Below are positions 43,955 to 52,369 of a stretch of DNA of 64,000 bases, piece after piece; within the stretch, counting starts at the first letter, position 1; every line of letters begins with the position of its first letter. This DNA is from Acidiferrimicrobium sp. IK (GTDB lineage Bacteria; Actinomycetota; Acidimicrobiia; Acidimicrobiales; Palsa-688), in assembly GCF_025499425.1 (NCBI RefSeq), contig NZ_JAIMCB010000001.1:62001-126000 (forward strand), written 5' to 3'. The position numbers and the translations under genes were made by a program. The notes beneath the pieces were generated by a model, which made no database searches, was not told where the DNA came from, and saw nothing but the letters and a program-made list of their open reading frames with translations.

Positions 43955-44887
43955 ATGCGAACCGCCCGGCGCCTTCTTTGGGCAGTGGCCGTGGTCGGGC
44001 TGGTCGCCGGGTGCGCCTCGGCGCCGGCGCCCGCCGGCCGGGCCGCCCAGGCCGGGCGGGTCCTGCAGGTGGTCGCCGCGGAGAACGAGTGGGGGTCCAT
44101 CGCGGCCCAGGTCGGCGGCGCCCACGTGCAGGTCACCTCGATCATCACCAACCCCAACGCCGACCCCCACGCCTACGAGCCGACCGCGGCCGACGCCCGA
44201 GCCGTCGCCGCCGCCGACCTGGTCTGGTACAACGGCATCGGCTACGACGGGTGGATGCCCAAGCTGCTGGCCGCCGACACGGCCAGCTCCGCGCCCGACC
44301 CGGCGCGGGTGCTCGACGTGGGGCGGGTGGTCGGCGCGGCCAGCAGCGCCAACCCTCACCGCTGGTACAACCCGGCCGACGTCCACACCGTCATCGGGGC
44401 CTACGTCGGGGACCTCTCCCGCCTGGACCCGGCCGACGCCGACTACTTCAAGGCCAGCGCCGCGACCTTCGAGGACCACGGACTGGCCGCCTACCACCAG
44501 CTGATCGGGCAGATCAAGGCTCGCTTCGCCGGCACCCCGGTCGGCGCGTCGGAGTCGATCTTCTCGATGCTGGCGCCGGCCCTCGGGCTGGACCTGATCA
44601 CCCCGCCGTCGTTCCTCCGGGCCATCAGCGAGGGCAGCGACGTGTCAGCCGCCGACAAGGCCACCATCGACCGCCAGATATCCGGTCGCCGCATCAAGGC
44701 CTACATCTACAACAGCCAGAACACCACCCCCGACGTCCGGGCCCAGATCAACGAATGCCGGGCCGCCGGCATCCCCACCGCCACCATCACCGAGACGCTC
44801 GCCCCGCCGGGCGCGACCTACCAGCAGTGGCAGGTCGCGCAGCTGCGGGGCATCCAGGCCGCCCTGGTCGAGGGAACCCGCCGATGA
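43955..44887 (+). CDS. znuA: Zinc/manganese ABC transporter substrate-binding lipoprotein
   Basis: A 310-residue cluster A-I (TroA/ZnuA) binding protein. The lipobox LVAGC places the lipid-modified cysteine at residue 20. Probable metal ligands are H72 in NPNADPHAYEP, H135 in ANPHRWYNP, and an acidic residue near E200. The His-rich loop seen in many ZnuA proteins is missing, so zinc is assigned mainly from Zur and the neighbours; manganese is possible. ATG 43955 is leaderless. The stop overlaps the next start (ATGA). Confidence 0.88.
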   Translation: MRTARRLLWAVAVVGLVAGCASAPAPAGRAAQAGRVLQVVAAENEWGSIAAQVGGAHVQVTSIITNPNADPHAYEPTAADARAVAAADLVWYNGIGYDGWMPKLLAADTASSAPDPARVLDVGRVVGAASSANPHRWYNPADVHTVIGAYVGDLSRLDPADADYFKASAATFEDHGLAAYHQLIGQIKARFAGTPVGASESIFSMLAPALGLDLITPPSFLRAISEGSDVSAADKATIDRQISGRRIKAYIYNSQNTTPDVRAQINECRAAGIPTATITETLAPPGATYQQWQVAQLRGIQAALVEGTRR

Positions 44888-45735
44888 CCGGGCCTCCCGC
44901 GGTGTGGGCCGAGGCTGCGGCGGTCGCGGTCAGTCGCCGAACGCTTTGGAGCGGCGTCGATCTCGACATCGCCGCCGGTGAATTCGTCGCGGTGCTCGGC
45001 CCCAACGGCGTCGGCAAGTCGACGCTGGTGAAGGTCCTCCTCGGGTCGCTGCCGCTCTCCGCCGGCCGGGTCCGGGTCCTCGGACGGGAGCCCGGCGGCG
45101 CCAGCCAGGAGATCGGCTACCTCCCCCAGCGGCGCAGCTTCGACCCGAGTCTGCGGGTCCGCGGCGTCGACGTGGTGCGCCTAGGCCTCGACGGGGACCG
45201 GTGGGGCGCGCCGATCCCCGGGCTGGCGCGGGTGTCGGCCGCCGCTCGGCGGGCGTCGGCGCGGGTGGCGGAGGTGATCGACCTGGTCGGCGCCTCGGCC
45301 TACGCCGACCGGCCGATCGGGCGCCTCTCCGGTGGCGAGCAGCAGCGTCTGCTCATCGCCCAGGCCCTGGTCCGCCGGCCCCGGCTGCTGATCCTCGACG
45401 AGCCGCTCGACAGCCTGGACCTGCCCAACCAGTCGTCGGTCGCGGCGCTTATCGCCCGCATCAGCCGAGAGGAGGGGGTCACCGTGTTGATGGTCGCCCA
45501 TGACGTCAACCCGATCCTCCCCTACCTGGACCGGGTGGTGTACATCGCGGCGGGCGGCGCGGTAGCCGGCACCCCCGCGGAGGTGATCACCGGCCCGATC
45601 CTCAGCCGCCTGTACGGGACCGCCATCGAGGTGCTGGCCACCTCCGACGGCCGCCTGGTCGTCATCGGGGAGCCGGAGGCCCCCGCCCACCACACCGACC
45701 GCCACAGCGGCCATCCCCACGCCGATCCGCTCTGA
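44884..45735 (+). CDS. znuC: Zinc/manganese ABC transporter ATP-binding protein
   Basis: A 283-residue ABC ATPase with Walker A GPNGVGKST, Q-loop GYLPQRR, signature LSGGEQQR, Walker B LLILDEP and the switch histidine in MVAHDVN. A His-rich tail (HHTDRHSGHPH) could sense or buffer zinc. Start and stop both overlap neighbours, so the importer is translationally coupled. Confidence 0.92.
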   Translation: MTGPPAVWAEAAAVAVSRRTLWSGVDLDIAAGEFVAVLGPNGVGKSTLVKVLLGSLPLSAGRVRVLGREPGGASQEIGYLPQRRSFDPSLRVRGVDVVRLGLDGDRWGAPIPGLARVSAAARRASARVAEVIDLVGASAYADRPIGRLSGGEQQRLLIAQALVRRPRLLILDEPLDSLDLPNQSSVAALIARISREEGVTVLMVAHDVNPILPYLDRVVYIAAGGAVAGTPAEVITGPILSRLYGTAIEVLATSDGRLVVIGEPEAPAHHTDRHSGHPHADPL

Positions 45736-46634
45736 TGGCCCTTCTCGCCGTCGCCGCCCCGCGCCTCGGGTGGAACCCGGTCTCCGACATCGACCAGCTC
45801 CTGCGCTACCACTTCATGCTCAACGCGTTGCGGGCCGGGACCATCGTGGCGGTGGCCGCCGGGGCCATCGGCTGGTTCATGATCCTGCGCCGCCAGAGCT
45901 TCGTCGGCCACACCCTGGCCACCGTCGGCTTCCCCGGCGCCTCCGGGGCGGTGTGGCTCGGGCTGCCCGCCACGTGGGGGTACTTCGGGTTCTGCTTGGC
46001 GGCCGCGATGGTTGTGGGCCTCTTGCCCCGGCGGGCTCTCGGGGCGGCGTCCTCCGGGCTGTCAGAGGAGTCCGCGGTCATCGGCACGGTGCAGGCGATG
46101 GCGCTGGGGGCGGGCTTCCTCTTCACCAGCCTCTACCACGGGTTCCTGAGCGGCACCACCGGCCTGCTGTTCGGATCGTTCCTCGGCGTCACCGACGCGC
46201 AGGTGTGGACCCTCCTGGCGGTGGGCCTCGCCGCCCTGGCCGTCCTGGTCGTCATCGGCCGGCCGCTGCTGTTCGCGTCGGTCGACCCAGACGTGGCCCG
46301 GGCTCGGGGCGTGCCGGTCGGGGCCCTGTCGTTCCTGTTCGTACTGCTCCTAGGGGCGGCCGCCGCGGAGGTCAGCCAGATCACCGGAACCCTGTTGATC
46401 TTCGCTCTGCTCGTGATGCCCGCGGCGGCCGCCCAGCAGCTGACCACCCGCACCGGCCGCAGCCTGGCGCTGACGGTGCTCATCGCCGTGGCGGCCACCT
46501 GGCTGGGACTGGCCGCCGCCTACTTCTCGGCGTACCCGGTCGGCTTCTACATCACGACGTTCGGGTTCGCCGCGTACCTCCTGGCCGCGTCGACTCGCCT
46601 GGTCGGCGGCCGGCCGCGGCGCGCCGGGCGATGA
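45735..46634 (+). CDS. znuB: Zinc/manganese ABC transporter permease 1
   Basis: A 299-residue ABC-3 permease with about eight or nine helices. WFMILRRQSFVGHTLATVGFPGASGAVWLG is the usual early segment and LLLGAAAAEVSQITGTLLIFALLVMPAAAAQQL the late one. ATG 45735 shares a base with the znuC stop. A second, different permease follows. Confidence 0.9.
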   Translation: MALLAVAAPRLGWNPVSDIDQLLRYHFMLNALRAGTIVAVAAGAIGWFMILRRQSFVGHTLATVGFPGASGAVWLGLPATWGYFGFCLAAAMVVGLLPRRALGAASSGLSEESAVIGTVQAMALGAGFLFTSLYHGFLSGTTGLLFGSFLGVTDAQVWTLLAVGLAALAVLVVIGRPLLFASVDPDVARARGVPVGALSFLFVLLLGAAAAEVSQITGTLLIFALLVMPAAAAQQLTTRTGRSLALTVLIAVAATWLGLAAAYFSAYPVGFYITTFGFAAYLLAASTRLVGGRPRRAGR

Positions 46635-47497
46635 CCGTCCTCGGGCTGGCCGTCGCCGACCCGTTCGCGGGGGTGGCCCACATGCTCGGCCACCCCTTCG
46701 AGGTGCGAGCCGTCATCGCCGGCTCGCTCATCGCCGCGGCGGCCGCCCTGGTCGGGTGGTTCGTGGTGCTGCGCAGCCAGGTCTTCACCGGCGACGCGCT
46801 GTCCCACGTGGCCTTCACCGGTGCCCTGGCCGCCCTGGCCGCCGGGATCGACCTGCGCATCGGGCTGTTCGTCGGCTGCGTCGTGTTCGGGCTGGCGATG
46901 GCCGTCCTGGGACGCAACGGCAGGGCCGACGACGTGGTGATCGGCAGCGTGTTCGCCTGGGTGCTCGGCTTGGGCGTCCTTCTGCTCACCGTCTACACCA
47001 CCGGGTCCGGGGCGACGGACGCGTCGGCGGGCATCAACGTCCTGTTCGGGTCGATCTTCGGGCTGAGCGCCAGCCAGTCCACCCTCGCCGCGCTGATCGC
47101 CGTCGGGGTGATCGTGGTGATGATCGCCATCGCCCGGCCGCTGCTGTTCGCCTCCCTCGACCCGGCCGTGGCGTCGGCCCGGGGGGTGCCGGTTCGGGTC
47201 CTCGGCGTGGTGTTCCTCGCGCTGGTCGGCGTCACCGCCGGAGAGGCCACCCAGGCCGTGGGCAGCCTGCTACTGCTCGGGCTGCTGTCGGCCCCCGCCG
47301 GTGCGGCGGCTCGCCTCACCGACCGTCCCTTCGTTGCCATGTGGGTGGCGGTCGGGCTCGGCGTCGTCTCGGTGTGGGGGGGTCTGGCCATCTCCTACGC
47401 GGCGTCGCGGGTCCCGCCCTCTTTCGCCATCATGGCCGTGGCGACGGGGATCTACCTGCTGGCGGCGCTGGCCGGCCCCCGCCCCCGCCCCGGCTAG
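46631..47497 (+). CDS. Zinc/manganese ABC transporter permease 2
   Basis: A 288-residue ABC-3 permease: WFVVLRSQVFTGDALSHVAFTGALAALAAG and LVGVTAGEATQAVGSLLLLGLLSAPAGAAARL. It is homologous to the preceding permease but clearly diverged. Start ATGA overlap with permease 1. The pair probably forms a heterodimeric channel, as in some Mtu/Psa/Mnt-type importers. Confidence 0.9.
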   Translation: MTVLGLAVADPFAGVAHMLGHPFEVRAVIAGSLIAAAAALVGWFVVLRSQVFTGDALSHVAFTGALAALAAGIDLRIGLFVGCVVFGLAMAVLGRNGRADDVVIGSVFAWVLGLGVLLLTVYTTGSGATDASAGINVLFGSIFGLSASQSTLAALIAVGVIVVMIAIARPLLFASLDPAVASARGVPVRVLGVVFLALVGVTAGEATQAVGSLLLLGLLSAPAGAAARLTDRPFVAMWVAVGLGVVSVWGGLAISYAASRVPPSFAIMAVATGIYLLAALAGPRPRPG

Positions 47498-47544
47498 GTC
47501 GTCTCATGCAGTGGTAATTGGATCACATGGCGAGATCGAGGTTC

Positions 47545-47550
47545 TACGGT
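47545..47550 (+). promoter_or_regulatory. -10 box of leaderless methyltransferase promoter
   Basis: TACGGT, seven bases (GGTGGGC), ATG 47558. Confidence 0.45.
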
Positions 47551-47557
47551 GGTGGGC

Positions 47558-48376
47558 ATGAGCGAGGCGCCGCGGCCGAGAGCCGTATACACCCACGGCC
47601 ACCACGAGTCGGTGCTGCGCTCGCATCGGTGGCGCAGCGCGGCGAACTCCGCGGCCTACCTCCTCCCGCACCTCCGGCCCGGCCTGCGGGTGCTCGACAT
47701 CGGCGCCGGCCCGGGCACGATCACCGCGGACCTGGCCTCGGCGGTGGCCCCCGGCCAGGTGACGGCCGTCGAGACGTCGGAGGAGGTCCTCGACCTGGCC
47801 AGGGCGGAGGCCGCCCGCCGGGGGACAGGGGGGATCGAGTTCCTGGTCGGCGACGTCCACCAGCTGGACGTTCCCGACGACAGCTTCGATGTGGTGCACG
47901 CCCACCAGGTGCTCCAGCACGTCGGGGACCCGGTGCAGGCGCTGCGGGAGATGCGTCGGGTGTGCGCGCCGGGAGGGATCGTGGCGGCGCGCGACAGCGA
48001 CTACGCCGCCTTCACCTGGTTCCCTGACATCCCCGAACTGGACGAGTGGCTGGCGCTGTACCGGGACGCCGCGCTGGCCAACGGCGGTCAGCCCGACGCC
48101 GGCCGCCGGCTGCTGGCCTGGGCCCGCCAAGCGGGCTTCGGCTCGGTCACTGCGTCCTCCAGCACCTGGTGCTTCGCCACACCGGAGGACCGGGCGTACT
48201 GGGGCGGGATGTGGGCGCGCCGGATTCTCGCCTCGGACCTGGCCACCCAGCTGGTGGAGCGCGCCGCGGCGACCCAAGCCGACTTGCAGCGGATCTCGGC
48301 GGCCTGGTTGCGGTGGGCCGAGCACCCCGACGGGTGGTTCTCGATCCTCCACGGAGAGATTCTCTGCGCCCCCTAG
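47558..48376 (+). CDS. Class I SAM-dependent methyltransferase
   Basis: A 272-residue methyltransferase of the UbiE/Methyltransf_11 group: LRVLDIGAGPGTITADLA (SAM motif I), VTAVETSEEVLDLAR, SFDVVHAHQVLQHVGDPVQALREMRRV (motif post II). The N-terminus YTHGHHESVLRSHRWRSAANSAAYL is common in these proteins. The substrate is unknown. ATG 47558 fits a leaderless start; GTG 47549 would overlap the promoter. It sits between the zinc importer and the exporter locus. Confidence 0.87.
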   Translation: MSEAPRPRAVYTHGHHESVLRSHRWRSAANSAAYLLPHLRPGLRVLDIGAGPGTITADLASAVAPGQVTAVETSEEVLDLARAEAARRGTGGIEFLVGDVHQLDVPDDSFDVVHAHQVLQHVGDPVQALREMRRVCAPGGIVAARDSDYAAFTWFPDIPELDEWLALYRDAALANGGQPDAGRRLLAWARQAGFGSVTASSSTWCFATPEDRAYWGGMWARRILASDLATQLVERAAATQADLQRISAAWLRWAEHPDGWFSILHGEILCAP

Positions 48377-48400
48377 TACAGTTGCTGCGTGCCTACGCAG
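48377..48400 (+). promoter_or_regulatory. ArsR-gene promoter with start-site inverted repeat
   Basis: -10 TACAGT (48377-48382), six bases, GTG 48389. The perfect inverted repeat CTGCGT-GCCT-ACGCAG (48385-48400) covers the start codon and is a candidate autoregulatory site or start-codon hairpin. Confidence 0.5.
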
Positions 48401-48745
48401 GTAGTTGTCGAGCCGGATGACGCACAGTTCTCGGTGGCGGTCGAAACGTTCAAGTTGCTGGCCGACAACACCCGGCTGCGCATCTTGTGGGCCCTCCTCC
48501 ACGGCGAGCACTCCGTCGGCGAGTTGGCGTCCCACGTCGGGGCTCAGCCGCCGGCGGTGTCCCAGCATCTGGCCAAGCTGCGGATGTCGCGCCTGGTGCG
48601 GGTCCGGCGGGAAGGCAACCGGCTGTTCTACGCGGCCGACGACGCCCACGTCGGGAGGCTGGTCGAGGAGGCGCTGTTCCACTCCGACCACGTGGTGGCC
48701 GCGAGCCGGCCCCACGGCGCCGACGCCCGCCGGCGGCGGTCATGA
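48389..48745 (+). CDS. ArsR/SmtB-family zinc sensor
   Basis: A 118-residue winged-helix metalloregulator. The DNA-binding part is GELASHVGAQPPAVSQHLAKLRMSRLV. The alpha-5 metal motif DxHx10Hx2H is complete as D85, H87, H98, H101, which defines the zinc/cobalt-sensing SmtB/CzrA/NmtR type. It is coupled (ATGA) to the CDF exporter, so it probably derepresses efflux when zinc rises. The start is the leaderless GTG 48389. Confidence 0.9.
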   Translation: MPTQVVVEPDDAQFSVAVETFKLLADNTRLRILWALLHGEHSVGELASHVGAQPPAVSQHLAKLRMSRLVRVRREGNRLFYAADDAHVGRLVEEALFHSDHVVAASRPHGADARRRRS

Positions 48746-49845
48746 GCAGCGCCGGGGCGAGCGACCAGCGCCACGAGCACCACGACGACCACGATCACCA
48801 GCCCGGCCACGAGCACCACGACGACCACGATCACGGGCACGGGCACGAGCATCCCGGTGGGGTCAGGGGAGCGGTCCTGTCGCTGCTCAAGCCCCACAGC
48901 CACGACGCGGCCGACTCCTTCGACTCCGCGCTAGAAGCCAGCGCCGAGGGGATGCGGGCCCTCAAGGTGTCCCTCGCCGGCCTGGCGGTCACCGCCGTCA
49001 TCCAGGTGGTGATCTTCTCGATCAGCGCGTCGGTGGCCCTGCTCGCCGACACCATCCACAACTTCGCCGACGCCCTCACCGCGATCCCGCTGGCCGCCGC
49101 GTTCATCCTCAGCCGGAGGGCGCCGACCTCCCGCTACACCTACGGTTACGGCCGCTCCGAGGACCTGGCCGGCGTGGCCATCGTCGTCACCATCGCCGCG
49201 TCGTCGATCGTGGCCGCGTTCGAGGCGGTGGACCGCCTGGTGCACCCTCGCTCCGTCCACCAGCTGGGCTGGGTGGCGGCCGCAGGGGTGGTGGGCTTCC
49301 TCGGCAACGAGGCGGTGGCCCGCTACCGGATCCGGGTCGGGCGGCGGATCGGCTCCGCCGCGCTCGAAGCCGACGGGTACCACGCCCGCACCGACGGGTT
49401 CACCAGCCTGGCGGTGGTGGTCGGCGCCGGCGGGGTGGCAGCCGGATGGAGGCTGGCCGACCCGATCGTCGGCCTGCTGATCACCGTCGCCATCCTCTTC
49501 GTGGTCAAAAACGCCGGCCGGGACATCTACCGTCGTCTCATGGACGCGGTGGACCCGGCCCTAGTCGAGCAGGTCCGTCGGGTGCTGGCCGGCGTCGAGG
49601 GCATCGTGACCGTCGACTCGGTGCGGATCCGTTGGGTCGGCCACGAGCTGCACGCCGTCGCGGAGGTGTCCTCGGACGGCTCCTTGTCCCTGGCCCAGGC
49701 CCACGACATCGCCGAGCACGCCCACCACCACCTCCTCCACGAGGTCCCCCGGCTGCGGGAGGCCACCATCCACTCGAGCCCCGCGGTGCAAGGCGGCGAG
49801 GACCCCCACGCCCGCACCGCCCACCACCGCCCGGCCCCGGGGTGA
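48742..49845 (+). CDS. CDF (cation diffusion facilitator) zinc exporter, His-rich
   Basis: A 367-residue cation/proton antiporter with six helices. Residues 11-37 carry 13 histidines in H/D/E repeats. The transport site is H106/D110 in ADTIHNFAD (TM2) and HxxxD in ADGYHARTDGF (TM5), the HD-HD set of Zn/Cd-selective members. A cytoplasmic C-terminal domain follows (RIRWVGHELHAVAEV). It would move zinc out of the cytosol under the coupled ArsR/SmtB sensor. Confidence 0.92.
   Translation: MSSAGASDQRHEHHDDHDHQPGHEHHDDHDHGHGHEHPGGVRGAVLSLLKPHSHDAADSFDSALEASAEGMRALKVSLAGLAVTAVIQVVIFSISASVALLADTIHNFADALTAIPLAAAFILSRRAPTSRYTYGYGRSEDLAGVAIVVTIAASSIVAAFEAVDRLVHPRSVHQLGWVAAAGVVGFLGNEAVARYRIRVGRRIGSAALEADGYHARTDGFTSLAVVVGAGGVAAGWRLADPIVGLLITVAILFVVKNAGRDIYRRLMDAVDPALVEQVRRVLAGVEGIVTVDSVRIRWVGHELHAVAEVSSDGSLSLAQAHDIAEHAHHHLLHEVPRLREATIHSSPAVQGGEDPHARTAHHRPAPG
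48772..48834 (+). repeat. 27-bp direct repeat encoding His-rich segment
   Basis: Identical copies at 48772-48798 and 48808-48834, period 36 bases, encode HEHHDDHDH twice. Copy-number change would alter metal-binding capacity without breaking the frame. Confidence 0.8.
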
Positions 49846-49862
49846 TCGCCGCTCGGGGGTGA

Positions 49863-51890
49863 TCACGGCTCCGGCCACGCCCTGCGGCGCAGCAACCGGA
49901 GGCCGTTGAGGCCGATCACCACCGTCGACCCCTCGTGTCCCGCGACGCCGAGCGGCAGCGGCAGGTGGCCGGCGACGTCGAGCCCGACGAGGACCACGAT
50001 CACCGCCGACGCTAAGGCCAGGTGCTGGTGGACCATCCGCCGGGCCCGGCGAGCCACCGTCATCAGGGCGGGCAGTGTCGACAGCGCGTCCCGCATGATC
50101 ACCCCGTCGGCGACTTGCAAGGTGACGTCCGAACCCGACTTTCCCATGGCCATCCCGAGGTTGGCCGCGGCCAACGCCGGCGCGTCGTTGACCCCGTCGC
50201 CGACGACCATCACCACCTCGCCGGCGGCCTGGCGGGCTACGACCGCCGCCACCTTGTCCTCCGGCAGCAGACCCGCCGCCACGTCGGTGATCCCGACCTG
50301 CTCGGCGACCTGGCGGGCGGCGGCCAGGTTGTCACCGGTGAGCAGCACCGGCCGCCTCCCGGTCAGCTCCGCCAGGCGCGCCACCGCGTCCGGCGCGTCG
50401 AGGCGCACCCGGTCCCGCATGGCGATCACGCCCACCGGGGTGCCGTCGGCCAGCACCACCACCGCCGTGCCGCCCTCCGCCTCGGCGTCCCCGACCACCG
50501 GCCGCCACCATGCCCCCGCGTCGGAGGCTGCCTCGCCGGCGGTCGCCTCCGACGCGGCGCGGGGGCTGAGGACCTCGACGTAGGCGCCGGCGACCACCGC
50601 CTCCACCCCCCGGCCGGGAAGGGCCCGAAACGTGCCGGCCTGCGCCTCGACGGCGCCGGCCGCCGCCGCCCCGGCTCCCGACCCCGACCCCGGCTCCGGC
50701 TTCGACCGTCGGGCCGCGGCGGCGATGGCCCGCCCCAACGCGTGCTCGGAGGGCGCCTCGGCGGCCGCGGCGAGGCGCACCACCTCGTCGCGGCCCCAGC
50801 CCGCCGCGGCCACCACCGAGGTCACCTCCGGACGCCCGGCGGTCAGGGTGCCGGTCTTGTCGAACGCGACCGTGGTGATGCCGGCCAGCTGCTCGAGGAC
50901 CACGGTGCTTTTGACCAGCACGCCGTGGCGGCCGGCCAGGGCAACCGCCGACAGCAGCGGCGGCATGGTGGCCAGCACCACCGCGCACGGAGAAGCCACG
51001 ATCATGAACGTCATCGCCTCGAGCAGCACCCGCCGGAACGACCAGTCCGTGACCAGCAGGGGCACCACCACGAACGCCACCGTCGCGGCCACGACCGTCA
51101 CCGAGTAGCGCTGCTCCAGCCGCTCGATGAACAACTGGGTGCGGGCCTTGGTCGCGCTGGCCGCCTCCACCAGCGCCACGATGCGGGCCACGACCGACTC
51201 CGACGCCGGCCTGGCGACCTCCACTCGCAGCAGCCCGCTGCCGTTGACCGAACCGGAGTAAACCTCGTCGCCCGGGCCTTTGACCGCCGGTGTGCTCTCG
51301 CCGGTGATCGACGCCTGGTCGACCTCGCTGGCCCCGGCGCGCACCGTCCCGTCCGCTCCGACACGCTCACCGGGGCGGACCACGACGGTGTCGCCGGGCT
51401 TCAAGTCGCCGGTCGCCACCTCCCGCTCGTGCCCGGCGTCGTCGAGCACCGTCGCGGTCTCCGGGGCCAGGTCGAGGAGGGCCCGGACGCTCTGTTCGGT
51501 CCGGTGGGTCGCCACCGCTTCGAGGGCGCCCGACGTGGCGAAGATGACGATCAGCAGGCCACCGTCGAAGCGCTGGCCGATGGCCGCCGCCGCGACCGCC
51601 GCCACGACCATCAGCAGGTCCACGTCGAGGACCCGGGCCCGCAACGCCCGTAGCCCGGCCGCGCCCGGCTCCCACCCGCCCGAGGCGTAGCACGCCGCCC
51701 ACAGCACCCACTGCAGCGGCGGCGGGCCGCCGGCAGCGCCGAGGAGCGCGGCGAGGGCGAAGCAGGCGAGCGAACCGGCCGCCCACCGCACCTCTCGCAG
51801 GCCGGCGAGGCCCGAAGCGGGCCGGCCCGGCCGCGGGGCCCTCCCCGGTCCTTCGGCGCGCCGCACGACCGGGCGGACGGCGGCGGTCAC
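49863..51890 (-). CDS. P1B-4-type heavy-metal ATPase (CtpD/CoaT-like)
   Basis: A 675-residue metal-exporting P-type ATPase. It has ITGES (actuator), the membrane motif ASPCAVVLAT, DKTGTLT (phosphorylated Asp), LTGDN and GDGVNDAPAL, and HEGSTVVIGLNGLRLL in the last helix. SPC plus HEG(G/S)T defines subgroup P1B-4, known to export Co, Fe(II) or Zn. There is no N-terminal HMA domain. An Ala/Gly/Ser-rich insert (GSGSGAGAAAAGA) lies in the nucleotide domain. The start is GTG 51890 without a strong ribosome site. It is divergent from an ArsR gene. Confidence 0.92.
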   Translation of the reverse strand: MTAAVRPVVRRAEGPGRAPRPGRPASGLAGLREVRWAAGSLACFALAALLGAAGGPPPLQWVLWAACYASGGWEPGAAGLRALRARVLDVDLLMVVAAVAAAAIGQRFDGGLLIVIFATSGALEAVATHRTEQSVRALLDLAPETATVLDDAGHEREVATGDLKPGDTVVVRPGERVGADGTVRAGASEVDQASITGESTPAVKGPGDEVYSGSVNGSGLLRVEVARPASESVVARIVALVEAASATKARTQLFIERLEQRYSVTVVAATVAFVVVPLLVTDWSFRRVLLEAMTFMIVASPCAVVLATMPPLLSAVALAGRHGVLVKSTVVLEQLAGITTVAFDKTGTLTAGRPEVTSVVAAAGWGRDEVVRLAAAAEAPSEHALGRAIAAAARRSKPEPGSGSGAGAAAAGAVEAQAGTFRALPGRGVEAVVAGAYVEVLSPRAASEATAGEAASDAGAWWRPVVGDAEAEGGTAVVVLADGTPVGVIAMRDRVRLDAPDAVARLAELTGRRPVLLTGDNLAAARQVAEQVGITDVAAGLLPEDKVAAVVARQAAGEVVMVVGDGVNDAPALAAANLGMAMGKSGSDVTLQVADGVIMRDALSTLPALMTVARRARRMVHQHLALASAVIVVLVGLDVAGHLPLPLGVAGHEGSTVVIGLNGLRLLRRRAWPEP

Positions 51891-51900
51891 GGGCCCGTGG

Positions 51901-51967
51901 ACCTCACGGCGCTGGCTGACCTCATGCGCTGTCTAACCTCATGGGTTCGCACCTTCGCATAGTCGCA
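51901..51967. promoter_or_regulatory. Repeat-rich divergent region, metal ATPase / arsR
   Basis: Three direct repeats of ACCTCAYG at 51901, 51919 and 51936, and an 8-bp triplet nnnTCGCA at 51944-51951, 51952-51959 and 51960-51967. They fill the gap between the two divergent genes and are candidate ArsR operators. Confidence 0.45.
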
Positions 51968-51989
51968 TGTAATGGGGCAAGCGCAGCGG

Positions 51990-51995
51990 TAGGAT
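51990..51995 (+). promoter_or_regulatory. Candidate -10 box for second arsR gene
   Basis: TAGGAT, nine bases, ATG 52005. There is no ribosome site, so a very short leader or none is likely. Confidence 0.35.
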
Positions 51996-52004
51996 CGCCC
52001 GGTC

Positions 52005-52352
52005 ATGCACGACGCCATCGACGACTTCACGCTGCCCGACGACGACGACGTCGAGCGCGTCGTCGACACCCTGCGCATGCTCTCCGACCCGACACGGCTG
52101 CGGATCCTGTGGGCCATGCTCCAGGGGGAGTCGTCGGTGGCGTGCCTGGCCGAGGTGGCGACGGTGTCGCCGACGGTCGTGAGCCAGCACCTCGCCAAGC
52201 TGCGCCTCGCCGGCGTGGTCCGGGCCCGCCAGGAGGGCACCTACCGGTACTACACGGTGGTCAGCGACGACGTCGCCGACCTCCTTCGCACGCTGTTGTC
52301 GCCGGCGGCGGAGCGAGCCGGCCGGCCGGCCGGCCTGGCTTCACCCCGCTGA
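52005..52352 (+). CDS. ArsR-family transcriptional regulator
   Basis: A 115-residue winged-helix regulator: VVDTLRMLSDPTRLRILWAML, then the recognition helix VSPTVVSQHLAKLRLAGVV and wing ARQEGTYRYYTV. One cysteine (SVACLAEVA) sits at the alpha-3 position; the alpha-5 region VSDDVADLLRTLL has no histidine, so this is not a copy of the SmtB-like sensor. The acidic N-terminus (LPDDDDVE) could add ligands. It probably controls the divergent P1B-4 ATPase; the inducing metal is open. Confidence 0.87.
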   Translation: MHDAIDDFTLPDDDDVERVVDTLRMLSDPTRLRILWAMLQGESSVACLAEVATVSPTVVSQHLAKLRLAGVVRARQEGTYRYYTVVSDDVADLLRTLLSPAAERAGRPAGLASPR

Positions 52353-52369
52353 GCCGTCGGCCTGCGGCG

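Noticed and set aside
45735..47497. Two permease genes as one gene split by a frameshift
   Set aside because: Each is a full-length ABC-3 permease with its own start and complete helix set; they are homologous, not halves.
48742..48860. His-rich repeat as a contamination-like affinity tag or sequencing artefact
   Set aside because: It is in frame, mixed with Asp/Glu, and typical of CDF transporter N-termini.
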